Shown: piece after piece, positions 23,395 through 33,645 of the stretch
Numbering within the stretch: position 1 is the stretch's first letter
How the letters are laid out: every line of letters starts with the position of its first letter
Assembly (NCBI RefSeq): GCF_964204865.1
Contig: NC_135259.1
Span: forward strand, 19,478,974 to 19,542,973
Length of the DNA: 64,000 bases
Origin: Styela clava
Lineage: Eukaryota; Chordata; Ascidiacea; Stolidobranchia; Styelidae
Reading direction: 5' to 3'
Notes under the pieces: model-generated
What the model saw: the letters and a program-made list of their open reading frames with translations, nothing else
Told to the model about the DNA's origin: nothing
Databases searched by the model: none
Translations under genes and position numbers: made by a program

Positions 23395-23700
23395 AAAACA
23401 GAAACTGCGGTTTCGATCACATCGAAGACATGGCATTGTTACGCACACAATCGGTTTCGATTTCTTCTTTCTGAACCTCTAGCAAGACCGCGTATCCAAT
23501 CACTAATTAATTAATAACTCGCTAATTATACGACATAATTCGCCCAAAATCAATAGGATTCTGGTCCGAGATATGATGAATGCACATGCAAAATCTGCAG
23601 CAGATCCAATCTCACTTTCGTGAGATATCGCGTGCATCTAAGAGACAAACAGACAAATACCTATCAACATACTTACCGATTAAATTCGATAAGTAATAAC
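23395..23700 (+). mobile_element. Repeat family 1, 5'-truncated copy
   Basis: It starts within the family at GGATCCCCCAAAACAGAAAC, continues through ACTCGCTAATTATACGACATAATTCG and ends CTTACCGATTAAATTCGATAAGTAATAA. The CAGACA tract is shortened. Confidence 0.7.
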
Positions 23701-24089
23701 GAGCCACGCTTTGAAAATGCAATGTTGAAAGCGTGCCAGCTTAAGATTTTGCTGCGCTAATGGTTTTAGGTGGTATAGCGCGATATCGAAGGGAACCGCG
23801 GTGGTAGTAGCAGTAATGAGTTGTAATTGTCTTTTGTATCGAATTCGGTAACAAAACAGCAGAATCCCTCATTTCGTAAAAACTATGCCAAACTTATAGT
23901 TCTCGGCACGGCATTCTGATGACGGGTTAGCGTCAACCCTTCAATCCCGATGCTGGGGTCATTTCGAGAAGAGAAATGAAAAGGCTTGCACAGCGGAACA
24001 CTTGATAATAAATACGATCAGACAGTCACGAATGTGGATTTTAAAAATATGTCGCAACATTTTTGTTTGCCTACAGTGAATTAAGTAAT
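23701..24089. other. Upstream flank of copy E
   Basis: The segment around 23790-23930 (TTTGTATCGAATTCGGTAAC, GTTCTCGGCACGGCATTCTGATG) resembles the reverse complement of about 10234-10380 upstream of copy B, so it is duplicated flank. No gene is seen. Confidence 0.5.
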
Positions 24090-24485
24090 GTTCACGCGAT
24101 GAGTGCAAATATTAGTCTTATTGGTTAAATACAACTTTATATTTATGCCTCGATGTAAAATCTAATATTGAGTTAACTGTGTTTTGCCGGAAAATATTCG
24201 TATTCAAATGTTTTAGTTGAAGCGCATTTAAATAGATGCACCTGTGAATACAAAATGGCGACGCCAACACTTTCAGCTGTTCACGAGATGAATACAAATA
24301 GTTGTTCTGTTAGTTAAATAAGCCGACGATAATTTTATATTTATGCATTGATGTAAAATCTAATAATGAGTAAACTGTGTTTGCAGGAAATTTTTCGTAT
24401 CTTACTGTTTCAGTTTTGAGTTGAGTCGAGTCGCGTTTAAATAGCTACGCCTACGAATACAAAATGGCAACGCAAACTCTTTCAG
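24090..24485 (+). repeat. Tandem duplication of the copy E promoter and start-codon region
   Basis: Unit 1 (24090-24279) and unit 2 (24280-about 24485) each run from TTCACG(C/A)GATGA.. through TTATATTTATGC.., ATACAAAATGGC and end in CTTTCAGCTG. Unit 1 therefore carries a duplicate start codon at 24255. It opens a 20-codon frame that stops at 24317 before the real ATG at 24464. Confidence 0.88.
24333..24343 (+). promoter_or_regulatory. TATA-like element before copy E
   Basis: TTTTATATTTATGCATTGAT lies about 125 bases before the ATG. A second version near 24136 (CTTTATATTTATGCC) sits in the duplicated unit. Sequence and spacing are shared with copies B and D. Confidence 0.5.
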
Positions 24486-26464
24486 CTGGCACCAACTATT
24501 CGAAAGGAATTCTTGTTTCAATCAGAGAAATGACAGAAACCTCTGACTTTACAATCAAAGTTGCCGGACAATCATTCCCAGTCCATCGCAACGTAATAAC
24601 AGCTGCATCAAGCTATTTCAGAGCGATGTTTTCAAGCAACATGAAAGAAGCCCAGCAAGGTTTAGCTAACATGAAAACTATAAAGCCCTCTATAATGGAG
24701 AAGTGTATCGACTTCATGTATACCGGCGAAGTCGAAGTTCAAATTGACGAGATTCAAGATATTCTGCATGCATCGAGCTTACTACAGTTGGATGCACTAA
24801 CTGAACTTTCCTTTGAATATCTACAAGAGAATCTCTCGGTGAACAATTGCCTTGTTGCGGTATTCTTAGCCAAACTATATGATCGAGTTAATTTACTGAA
24901 CATAGCCGAAAAAATAGTTTATGATAAATTTGATGAAGTGGTTTCTACAGACACTTTTTCAGCCATTTCATGTGACGACATAACTCGTTATCTGTCTAAA
25001 GCAGAAGTAAGCCATGAAATAAAATGGAACGCAATTGTTACATGGCTTTCTGTTCGACATGAAGAAGTGGAACGTACTCTACCAAAGCTAATGGATTCGA
25101 TCAAAAACATCCCGGTCAATTGTTTGCTTGAAACGATTCTTAATGAACGAATGGTGTTCAAAAACAAACAGTTAGTGCAATGCGTCATTGGCCGTTTATT
25201 TTCAAGTATTGAAGAAATTAAAAAAAATATTAGTCTCGAAAACTTCATAAATTTGAGAAAAACGTGGAAAACGCAAAAAATAAAAATAGAAGGTCAAGTT
25301 GCAAAAGTGATGAATGACTTTATGGCGGAAAGTTTTGAGCAGCTTGCCGAGAGAGATGATTTCGTCGAGTTAAATAAAGAAGAAATCTTTTTATTATTTC
25401 AATCACCGAAGATTAAATGTTCGTCCGAAATAATCAAGTGGGATGCAGCTTTGAAATGGTCCAAGAATCATCCAAACAGTAAAAAAGTATTTCCAAAATT
25501 ATTTAAATTAATAAAACTTGATGATCTTTCATTGGATTTCATCGGGGAAGTTGTTCGAACTGAACCACTTGTCAGGAATTCTCATGGATGTACTGTTATG
25601 TTGATGGATGCATTATGCGCACACGGAAGCGTTTCAAAGAAACCCAGCTCTGTTGCATCACTAAGGAGGGATCCTCATCAGCACATTGCCTTTTTAGACA
25701 AGAAAAGTGGTCAAATTAATACTTGGATCATTTCAAAGAAAACTTGGCATAAACTACCCGAAGTTAAATTCGGAGTCGACATGCAGATTGTTAATGTCAA
25801 CAACGATCTGTATGTATTAAGCGGATCTGAACTATTTCATTGGGGAGGGAACAATACATCCTGGTCTATTAAGGGTAATATAAGATGCAAATCTGGATAT
25901 CGTAAACTTGTCGCTTTTCAAGACAACATACATCTAGTACAAGAGAAATTCACGCTGTGCTATGACCACCGTGGTAATAGTTTCAAAGGCAATTTACCAG
26001 GATGTGGATTAGGTTCTGGGTTTTGTGCGGTAGCAACAAGAGCGTACATTTATGCCATGGGTGGACTCCATACAGATCAAAGAGCAGAAAGATTTAATCC
26101 AGTCACACAAACTTGGTCACGACTTTGTCTAATGCGAAATTCAAGGCGCCACGCTTCAGCTGTTGAATTCAATGAAAAAATTTATGTGATCGGGGGCTTT
26201 GATGGACATCGTGTATCCAACTCCGCTGAAAGTTATAACTTCGAAACCAACACATGGACGAGAGTAGCAAGGATGTGCGTTCCCCGATTGGATCTCTTCG
26301 CCTTTGTGGATGATAAAAGCATATTTGCAGTGGGGGGAGAAAATGTTGATGGCGTTATGAACTCTGCTGAAGTCTATGATCCGAATTCAAACCATTGGTC
26401 AACTTTACAAATAGATGGGCTTCCAACGAAAAGTTCGCTTACAGGATGTGTTTACTTTATGTAA
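24464..26464 (+). CDS. BTB-kelch protein with two BACK-like domains, copy E (intact, 666 aa)
   Basis: A single open exon the same length as copy B. It has BTB (about 26-125; DFTIKVAGQSFPVHRNVI), BACK-like domain 1 (IKWNAIVTWL about 186), BACK-like domain 2 (IKWDAALKW about 325) and kelch blades ending in YAMGGLHTDQ, YVIGGFDGHR and FAVGGENVDG. It diverges from B and D in the middle blades (GSGFCAVATRAYI) but is nearly identical to D in the last blade. Like other BTB-kelch proteins it is probably a cullin-3 adaptor, which is inferred. A decoy start codon in the duplicated leader (24255) could lower translation if included in the transcript. Confidence 0.92.
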   Translation: MATQTLSAGTNYSKGILVSIREMTETSDFTIKVAGQSFPVHRNVITAASSYFRAMFSSNMKEAQQGLANMKTIKPSIMEKCIDFMYTGEVEVQIDEIQDILHASSLLQLDALTELSFEYLQENLSVNNCLVAVFLAKLYDRVNLLNIAEKIVYDKFDEVVSTDTFSAISCDDITRYLSKAEVSHEIKWNAIVTWLSVRHEEVERTLPKLMDSIKNIPVNCLLETILNERMVFKNKQLVQCVIGRLFSSIEEIKKNISLENFINLRKTWKTQKIKIEGQVAKVMNDFMAESFEQLAERDDFVELNKEEIFLLFQSPKIKCSSEIIKWDAALKWSKNHPNSKKVFPKLFKLIKLDDLSLDFIGEVVRTEPLVRNSHGCTVMLMDALCAHGSVSKKPSSVASLRRDPHQHIAFLDKKSGQINTWIISKKTWHKLPEVKFGVDMQIVNVNNDLYVLSGSELFHWGGNNTSWSIKGNIRCKSGYRKLVAFQDNIHLVQEKFTLCYDHRGNSFKGNLPGCGLGSGFCAVATRAYIYAMGGLHTDQRAERFNPVTQTWSRLCLMRNSRRHASAVEFNEKIYVIGGFDGHRVSNSAESYNFETNTWTRVARMCVPRLDLFAFVDDKSIFAVGGENVDGVMNSAEVYDPNSNHWSTLQIDGLPTKSSLTGCVYFM

Positions 26465-26784
26465 AATATTATAAACGAATCGATGCAGAACATCGCTCGC
26501 CAAGAACTCAGTTCGTTACTGATTCTCAACGCTATAATCGCACTGTGTAATCCTCGACTCTGGCCTTTAATATAAGAAGTCGCTGAAGAGTTGCTTTTAT
26601 TAACCTCGTAGTTTATTTCCTATCTCGTATTGATTAGTCAGCATACATCCTAATGTGATGAATAATTCCGAAAACTGCATAATCATATACATTACCAACT
26701 TATATGTGTATTTTAAAGCTATCCGCTTATTTAATATCTAACAGACTACAACCGCATTTCTGTGAAATTTTTATTGTCAGATCT

Positions 26785-28238
26785 AGGTGTGGGCAAAATC
26801 AAATATTTTTTCGAATCGCATAGTTCGAATATTTTTTACGAATATCGAATTCATTTTTTAAATACAACAGGGGTCCAGGACGTCAGAGGTCGATACTACC
26901 TTCGAAAATTAAAATAAACATTGAAAGGTCGGCAACGATGCGTTTTTTTTACTAGTTCAATTCATCAAAATCTCTAATTGTTTTTGTCATCGTCTTGGCT
27001 GCGTTATCCAAAAGTTGGTTATCTATATTCCCGTCTGGTATTTCCGTGCGTTCAAATCGTCAACAGTTCTTGAAGGCAAGAAGGACTGATTTTAAAACCC
27101 AAATTAATTTTATACTGATTTTTATCTTTTGTGTTGGCTTTGATCTTACTTATCACCGTTTGTATATTATTAACTGTCCGAGTTTAAAGCGAACGGTAAT
27201 ATTATTATCGACACCGTGATGGAGATATTTATTAAGACGATGATTGACTTTCTTATGCTTTGCACCTGCAATTGCGCGAATCCTGAATTTGATTTATAAA
27301 AATGATTGAATAAACCGGCCGTTATGCATTTCTACTTGTCATAAGGCTTTCGGTTGGACGCTAATTATAACTACCGGTATTTCCCTCAAGTTTTAACGTT
27401 TTTTTTTTTTCTTGAAATAAAACAATACCCCGACGGTTATTATAGCTAAAATCGTTACCGACTAACTCACAATTTTATCTACGGAATTTGCGACCTCAGC
27501 ACTTTAATCGACGATTTTGATAGTGTCACGCTATAATTATTACCGCTTAAATGCTTCAAAATACAACACAAGTAATAATTTATGATAATAATAGTCGCAA
27601 CAATTTGTAAACGAGCTAGTGTGCGTTGTTACGACGAAATCCACGATTGAATTTACGTGGTAGTCTTGTTTACAATTTCATCCTCCTTCGGCCATGCATG
27701 GTCGAGTAAAATGTTCACATTTTCGAAACATAACAAGGATGGAATGGATCACTAAAGAACTAATAGAAAGTACATTAAAAAACACTTTGACTTGTCATTT
27801 GCAAATCCATGCTATTTATATAAATCGTCATTAACGTCCTTTTAACTTTTAATTTGAATCAATATTATGTTCGGTCACAACATTTCACCGGGCATACGGA
27901 GTACAGAATCTGAGAAATTTATTTTAAATCAATCCTATCTGGTTTGACGTTAATAAATGTACGAAACGGTCGGTGCGTTTTTTGCAAAATAGGGAATTGA
28001 AACGATACATTAGGCGCAAAAAGACCCCAAAAAACCCAAAGACAGCGACTTCCAAAATTTGTCGCTTTTGTCTGTTAGCGAACGCCGTGGGTGAATTTTC
28101 GCGCAATCCACGATTGATTTGGAAACGCGCGAGTTCCGTGTCGAAGCCAAGCCGCGCAGTTCACGTGGTACCGGATATTCGAATGGTAAAATGGCATTCG
28201 AATATTTTAATATTCGTTATTCGAATATTTTCCCCTTT
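26785..28238. mobile_element. hAT-type element, about 1.45 kb, with empty-site support
   Basis: It is flanked by TCAGATCT (26777-26784 and 28239-28246). The left end is AGGTGTGGGCAAAATCAAAT; the right end ..TATTCGAATATTTTCCCC lacks the expected matching terminus and may be eroded. The paralogous place downstream of copy D (about 18680) has one AGATCTCAAGGTATAATGAACTCAGTGAA with no insertion. The interior is shared with 21941-23146. No intact transposase was seen. Confidence 0.8.
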
Positions 28239-28409
28239 TCAGATCTCAAGTTAAAATGAACTCAGTGAAATTGCATATTTTCTTCCAATACATCAATACT
28301 GAATGGATTTGCGAAAGTCGCACGATACCAACACAAGTAAACAAAGATTGAGCTCGGAGGTGTGGCACATCACTTCATATTTTAGCTGAACTAGTACACT
28401 ATTCGGTGC

Positions 28410-28640
28410 TTCTGAAGTATGCCTACCAAGATGGCGCACGCCGGAACATAGTATGTGTGCCAGGTTAGGCCACAATTTGTATCCAATTTTTTTTTTTTTA
28501 ATTCTATTTCGAGTTCGGGGACTAGCCAAGTGACTCACGCAGTATTCGGTATTCGACCTAAAATTATGGCCTAGCCCTAACCTGGTACACATATTAAGTT
28601 CCAGTGTCCGCCATCTTGCTACGCATACTTCAAGAGTACC
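28410..28640. mobile_element. Family-3 MITE with long inverted arms
   Basis: The left arm GAAGTATGCCTACCAAGATGGCG mirrors CGCCATCTTGCTACGCATACTTC on the right, with family-2-like interior (AGTTCGGGGACTAGCCAAGTGA). It is related to 46618-46845. Confidence 0.75.
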
Positions 28641-28650
28641 CGATATTCTA

Positions 28651-28955
28651 ATGCCATGTGAAGGTGTCTACGCCTTAATAACGGGTTTCAAGTGAGACAG
28701 TATGTTTTTTCGTATTTTCCATCTCTAAACAATCTTGAACGGACAATAACAGACCATGCACAGAGTTGTTTTTGTTCTTCACGTTATGCGGGTGACATGG
28801 GGATAACTGTCTGTAAACGTCCGAAGTTACGTTACAAATTGTAAGAATTAAAAACTGAGAGGATGTCCCGAAAACTTGACTGACCTAAACCAGAGACGCG
28901 GATAAAACCCTTTTGCTTTGAAAAGATACGATATAACATGGAACCTGGTCGTCCA
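28651..28955 (-). repeat. Interspersed repeat family 4, inverted copy
   Basis: Reverse complement of 5178-5445 (CATGTGAAGGTGTCTACGCC..ACCTAAACCAGAGACGCGG..GGTCGTCCA). Confidence 0.65.
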
Positions 28956-29159
28956 GGGTGTATGGTTATGATTTTAAATTTTTTTATTAAAAAATTTTTC
29001 CAAAAAAAAAAAAAGATACGCCATATATTTTCATAAGAGAAGGAAGATCAAGTTAATCGACATGGGTATTGTTTCGAAAGTCGACCAAATGTCAATAAAA
29101 GCATCGTTTTGTTAATTCTCATGTCTGAAATCCGTTGCTTTTCTATGTGCTTCAGAAAT

Positions 29160-29545
29160 AGACCGTTTCCGGAAAAGTTTTAAAAAATAAGATCTACCCC
29201 AAAAATAAGACCTATCCTGAATTTTAGGAATGATTTTAATATAAGCCTTCCCCCTAACGTAAGACCTAGTCCTAGTCAATAACGCGAATTTTATTTACCT
29301 TGTCGATAGCAAGAAACCTTTCCCCATACGTTTTAAATGATTAATCTAAAACGTGCGAGATAGGAAAACGTGTCATTTAAGTAAATGGATATCGGTTTTC
29401 ATTTGAAAATCTCTTAATTCTGTACGTTCTAATTTTGATTTTGTTGAATAGAATTATAGGGCATCCCCCAAAAATAAGCCCTAGCGTTATTTTTAAAAAG
29501 AAAATTGAAATAAGACACTGTCTTATTTTCGGGGAAACGGTATTT
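29160..29545. mobile_element. Inverted-repeat DNA element rich in CCCCAAAAATAAGACCTA-type blocks
   Basis: Ends are ACCGTTTCCGGAAAAG and ..TTTTCGGGGAAACGGT. The interior repeats CCCCAAAAATAAG(A/C)CCTA-like blocks. A related copy lies at about 48905-49130. The superfamily was not assigned. Confidence 0.6.
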
Positions 29546-30961
29546 TAGTTTAATCTATCGAATTTGACTCTAATTTATCAGTAATATACTATTCTATACA
29601 ACTGTGTTTCGCGCTTCTTTGGAGTGTTCCGCGGGACAGAAATCGAAATTGCGATAAAATTGGTCGCCATGGCGATCTCAGTCGCACTTTGGCGTCTTTG
29701 AGTCGTAAACTTCTCTCCCAACTGGCGACAAACAGGCGGACGGGTCTCGTGTCAGTCTGGAAAGCATGGCGTTTTTGTCAACCTTTCGATATCGATAACC
29801 GTCGGCCTAGAAGACGGAAGATACAATTTTTTTTGGTATTCGTAATCAGACAAACAGGTGGGATAATATTTCGCGAAAGCAAAATTGTCTTTAATTAATT
29901 CTGAGATAAGGATCCAATTATTAAGTCGAAGTCGGGATTTTTTGGAATCACAATCGTAACCGATATCCGTCTCCTCTCATTTAGCAAATTAATTGAGCTG
30001 CTGGGGTTGCCAACTATGAAAAGTTTCAATAAAGGACATAGATTACCGTCATCATTTATTTTGTAACTTGCAAGAAAGAATAATATAAAACAATGAAATG
30101 AAAATTATATACAAGCTAAAAAGATATAATAAAACAATCTTCATGTGTTTTTCATTTAATGTTTATTTAAAATTGATCCAAACAATGGTACCAAACATTG
30201 GTATTTTTTGGCTATTTGAGCCGGACCAAAGTATTGTAGCAAATGTGCATTGTGTAACTATGGATTATAATGTATTTAACCTTTTCATTTTATTAGTGTG
30301 TTCCATTTCACACAATAGGTCGTTTTATTGTCGCAACACTGATTACTGATTACATGTACTGCCTTTCTCGTATCGACCAATTTGATGACGTATCGTTCCG
30401 GCTTGCCGAGAGGGCTGCATATATTGTGTTTAGATTCACTTCTGTTTTACTGCGTTAATTGTCATGTGTTTTGGTTCACTCCTGATTTACTGTGTTAAAA
30501 TTTAAGTGTGTTTCAATTTTATCTGTTTTCGGAATTTTGGATTGTGCATCTTCCTACAATATACAACAACGATTAGCATCAACACTGTGTGCTTATTATC
30601 GTCTGAAGGAATCCAGATTGGAGTACATTCCATAACGCGTGTCAAAGCAATAACGCGGGAATCGAACTTAAACATATAGGGTGATAGTCTTTATCCCTAA
30701 AATACACCATCATCAACTTCAGCACCTCTTTATCCTTATAGTATAATTAATAGAATAATTAAAATCTTGCAAATACATAAACGGAGGCGAGTTTTCTAAG
30801 AATGGAACAATATCAAACATAGTACTATAACTATGGGGCAAAACGACGTTGGAAAGAATAAAGGACATTAAGCATTTTTTCTAAATGCTAAAAAGGACAA
30901 GGACCACCAAGTACTTCTACAAACTCCGTAAAAATAGAGTTAACTACCAAATTTAAATGAT
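29546..30961. other. Intergenic, nothing recognised
   Basis: Short frames (29689-29898 and 30098-30349) carry no motifs that I recognise. GGGGTTGCCAACTATG at about 30003 could be the eroded end of another hAT-like element, but no partner end or target duplication was found. Confidence 0.4.
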
Positions 30962-31175
30962 CATCTCGGCGGTGTGGCGCACCGTGCTAAACGTCAGGAT
31001 AACGCACATCGCATCTCTGATTCGCAGGTTCGAATCCCATGCGGGGATAATTATGAGCGAGAAGATTGCTGGACTCGCCGCGCAGGGTGGTTCGAGTGAC
31101 CGCTGGTCGGTTACGGCTTTCACTACCGTCGAGTCCATGTTTCCGGAAACAAATAAGAGTCGACTCGTATTTCCT
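30962..31175 (+). mobile_element. tRNA-like SINE, head and body
   Basis: An A-box-like GTGTGGCGCACCGTGCTAA (about 30972) and a B-box-like GGTTCGAATCC (about 31028) are spaced as in a tRNA promoter. They are followed by GCGAGAAGATTGCTGGACTCGC..GACCGCTGGTCGGTTACGGC and CATGTTTCCGGAAACAAATAA. The order is the reverse of 43227-43575. The short frames overlapping it are not genes. Confidence 0.7.
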
Positions 31176-31653
31176 AAAATGCAAATTGTATTAGATTGAA
31201 AATAATAGGGTGCTTAGTGCTTACAGTGTCAAAAATAGTATTTTAGTAATTACAATAGAAAAACATTTTGGGGTTTGATTGTGGCTTGTTGACGGAACCC
31301 ACTACCGGTGCACGAAACCGCGTCTGAAATCAATCACGCGTATTACTTCTTTTCCTTATTAACTATGACGTCATATACCTCAGTAAAGACTCGCCCAGGA
31401 AATTCTTTTGCCGCACTGTTAGCATTTTTGAATCATTTTCGGCTTAGGTATCGCTTTAATTTGTTGTTCTCGCCGCCGGTTTTTGTGGATAATTCGTCTG
31501 TTGGTGTCAAACCAAAACACGTTTCAGTTTTTTCTATCCGACAAATACTGGCTGAATTACAGTTGTTCGCCCGAAGCATCGGCTGACTGGTGGATGCTGT
31601 TATCCAATTATTGATGTACCGGCATCTGATTATTTTATTAGAATAGATACCGC

Positions 31654-32072
31654 GGGTCTCATGTAGTTTCTTACCTAACATACTTCTAGTGGGCGTAGCA
31701 TGACAATTTATTCACGTATCAATCCTAACCCCCACCTCAGCACCTGACTACACCATCCAAAAATTACGTCAACACGACGTCACAGTGACGTAATAGAGCC
31801 CTTCAAACTATACGAACTGCCATCCAAGACGCGCAAACGAGCACCCAAAATCGAGGAGAGAGATCGATAACGTCAGTCAGTTCTTTATCGTCGGCGCCAA
31901 TGCCATTTCGGGCGATTGTACGTATATTTGGCAAGCTCTATGACGTGATTGTGATGTCGTAGTGAGGTAATTTTTGGATGGCGTAGTCAGATGGAGGTTA
32001 GGATTGACATATCAAAAAATTGTCATGCTACGCCCACTAGAAGTACGTTAGGTACGAAACTACACGAGACCC
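31654..32072. mobile_element. GGGTCT..AGACCC element, copy 1, perfect 8-base target duplication
   Basis: It is flanked by GATACCGC (31646-31653 and 32073-32080). The inverted arms are over 100 bases long and contain TTCTAGTGGGCGTAGCATGACAA and AATCCTAACCCCCACCT with their complements. The interior includes CGTCGGCGCCAATGCCATTTCGG. No coding capacity was seen. Confidence 0.9.
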
Positions 32073-32233
32073 GATACCGCTACCTACATTGGGAGTTGCA
32101 TTGATATCAACCGTTTAACAATATAATTGTTGTAAACCATAGATGTGAACCTTGGCTGCTATAGCAGTATAGGCTAGTAATCCTGTAGTCGCAATCACTT
32201 CATCAAATAAAATTCTCATCAGGCAGTCAGGTT

Positions 32234-32686
32234 GGGTCTGGTATAGTTTAGTACCACATCCACTTCTAGTCGGCCTGGCTCAACAATTTTTTCATATGTC
32301 AATCCTAACCCCCACCTGACTACGTCACCGAAAAATTACGTCATTCCGACGTCACAGTGGCGTAATAAGGCTCACCGAAGTATGCGGATGGTCGTACAAA
32401 ACGCGCAGACGATAAACCGAAATTGAGCAGGCTATTTCTTTCGTTTTCTCGTCGTAACGATCACGATAGGAGAGAGATCGCCGGCTTTAGCAAGTTCTAA
32501 TCGGCGGCGCAGATGCCATTTCGGGCGATCGTAATTGTACTTTGGCAATCCCTATGACGTGATGGTTACGTCGTAGTGACGTAATTTTTGGATGGCGTAG
32601 TCAGATGGGGGTTAGGAATAACATATGCAAAAGTCGTTATGCTACGCCCACTGGAAGTACTTGTGGTACTAAACTATACTATACCC
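32234..32686. mobile_element. GGGTCT..AGACCC element family, copy 2, perfect 8-base target duplication
   Basis: It is flanked by GTCAGGTT (32226-32233 and 32687-32694). It starts GGGTCTGGTATAGTTTAGTA and ends TACTAAACTATACTATACCC. The interior matches copy 1 (GGCGGCGCAGATGCCATTTCGG). Confidence 0.9.
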
Positions 32687-32737
32687 GTCAGGTTTTATGC
32701 TGAAAGGTAAGGACAGTAAGTAGGATGAAGATATTTC

Positions 32738-32906
32738 GGGTCTAGTATTTTGGGAGATAGTATACTTTTATAAGCATTATTACGCCACTGTGGCGACGAA
32801 ATGACATAATTTTTCAGTGACGTAGTCAGGTGGGGGTTAGGATTGACATATGCAAAAATTGTTGAGCCAGGCCAACTTAAAGTGCATGTGGTACTAAACT
32901 ATACCC
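32738..32906. mobile_element. GGGTCT..AGACCC element family, copy 3, internally deleted
   Basis: Perfect 8-base flanks GATATTTC (32730-32737 and 32907-32914). It is only 169 bp long: most of the left arm and the centre are missing, while the right arm (GGGGGTTAGGATTGACATATGC..GTACTAAACTATACCC) is complete. Confidence 0.88.
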
Positions 32907-33446
32907 GATATTTCAATAATTGCTGAATCTGTATACTGGTATAGTAGCAAAGTAGAGGTAATTTTGGGTCTTGCTTGCTTTAGATGATTTCACTATATTG
33001 TGAACATTTTCTCCGCCGTTTATTATTCAATTGAAGCTAAACTTGGAATATAATACATTGAAGCCTTTGTCGTCACGGTAAACTCTGTTTCATATCTATC
33101 AATGCCTTTTTTCATTGAAATAATTGACTTTATTCATCTGCTGATTTTCATTCCAAAATTTTCTAATGTTAGATGGCCACCTTTCGCTTTGCGTCACTTC
33201 GTCGTGAGAGAGAAATGTCTGCGTGATCAGTGATGCGTGATAACGTCGCTGCGTAGAACTTACGATGCCGTGACCCGTCTTGCGTGTCGCACACTGACGT
33301 TCATCTATGTTGTTGTCATTCCTGACGTTTCGCAAAACTAAACCATTTACTACTGACTATTCATTATTTCATTAAAGTGATAATTTGCTATTATTATCGT
33401 TTTGATACAAAGCAAAAATGAGACAATATGGAACAAATGAAAATGA

Positions 33447-33615
33447 AAAAACGGACGAATAAAATAAGTAGTAAAAGTAAAAAATGGAAGTGGAAATGGA
33501 AAACAATTTTTAATACAAAACAAAATTGAAATGAATGAAAATAATAAAAAAACGGATGATGAATTACAGTAAGTAGTAAAAGTAGAAAAATGAAAGTGGA
33601 AATGGAAAACAATAT
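33447..33615 (+). repeat. Short tandem duplication of purine-rich DNA
   Basis: Two similar blocks (33447-33510 and 33546-33615) share AAAAAACGGA, AAGTAGTAAAAGTA and GTGGAAATGGAAAACAAT. Reverse-strand frames here translate to Phe/His-rich low complexity and are not genes. Confidence 0.65.
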
Positions 33616-33645
33616 GGAACAGTAAAGCTTGTGGCAATTACATGC

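Noticed and set aside
30990..31045. Possible tRNA gene
   Set aside because: A and B boxes are present but stems do not close, and the body continues into a repeated SINE tail.
33350..33637. Phe/His-rich reverse frames
   Set aside because: Low-complexity purine-rich tandem DNA; no domain.
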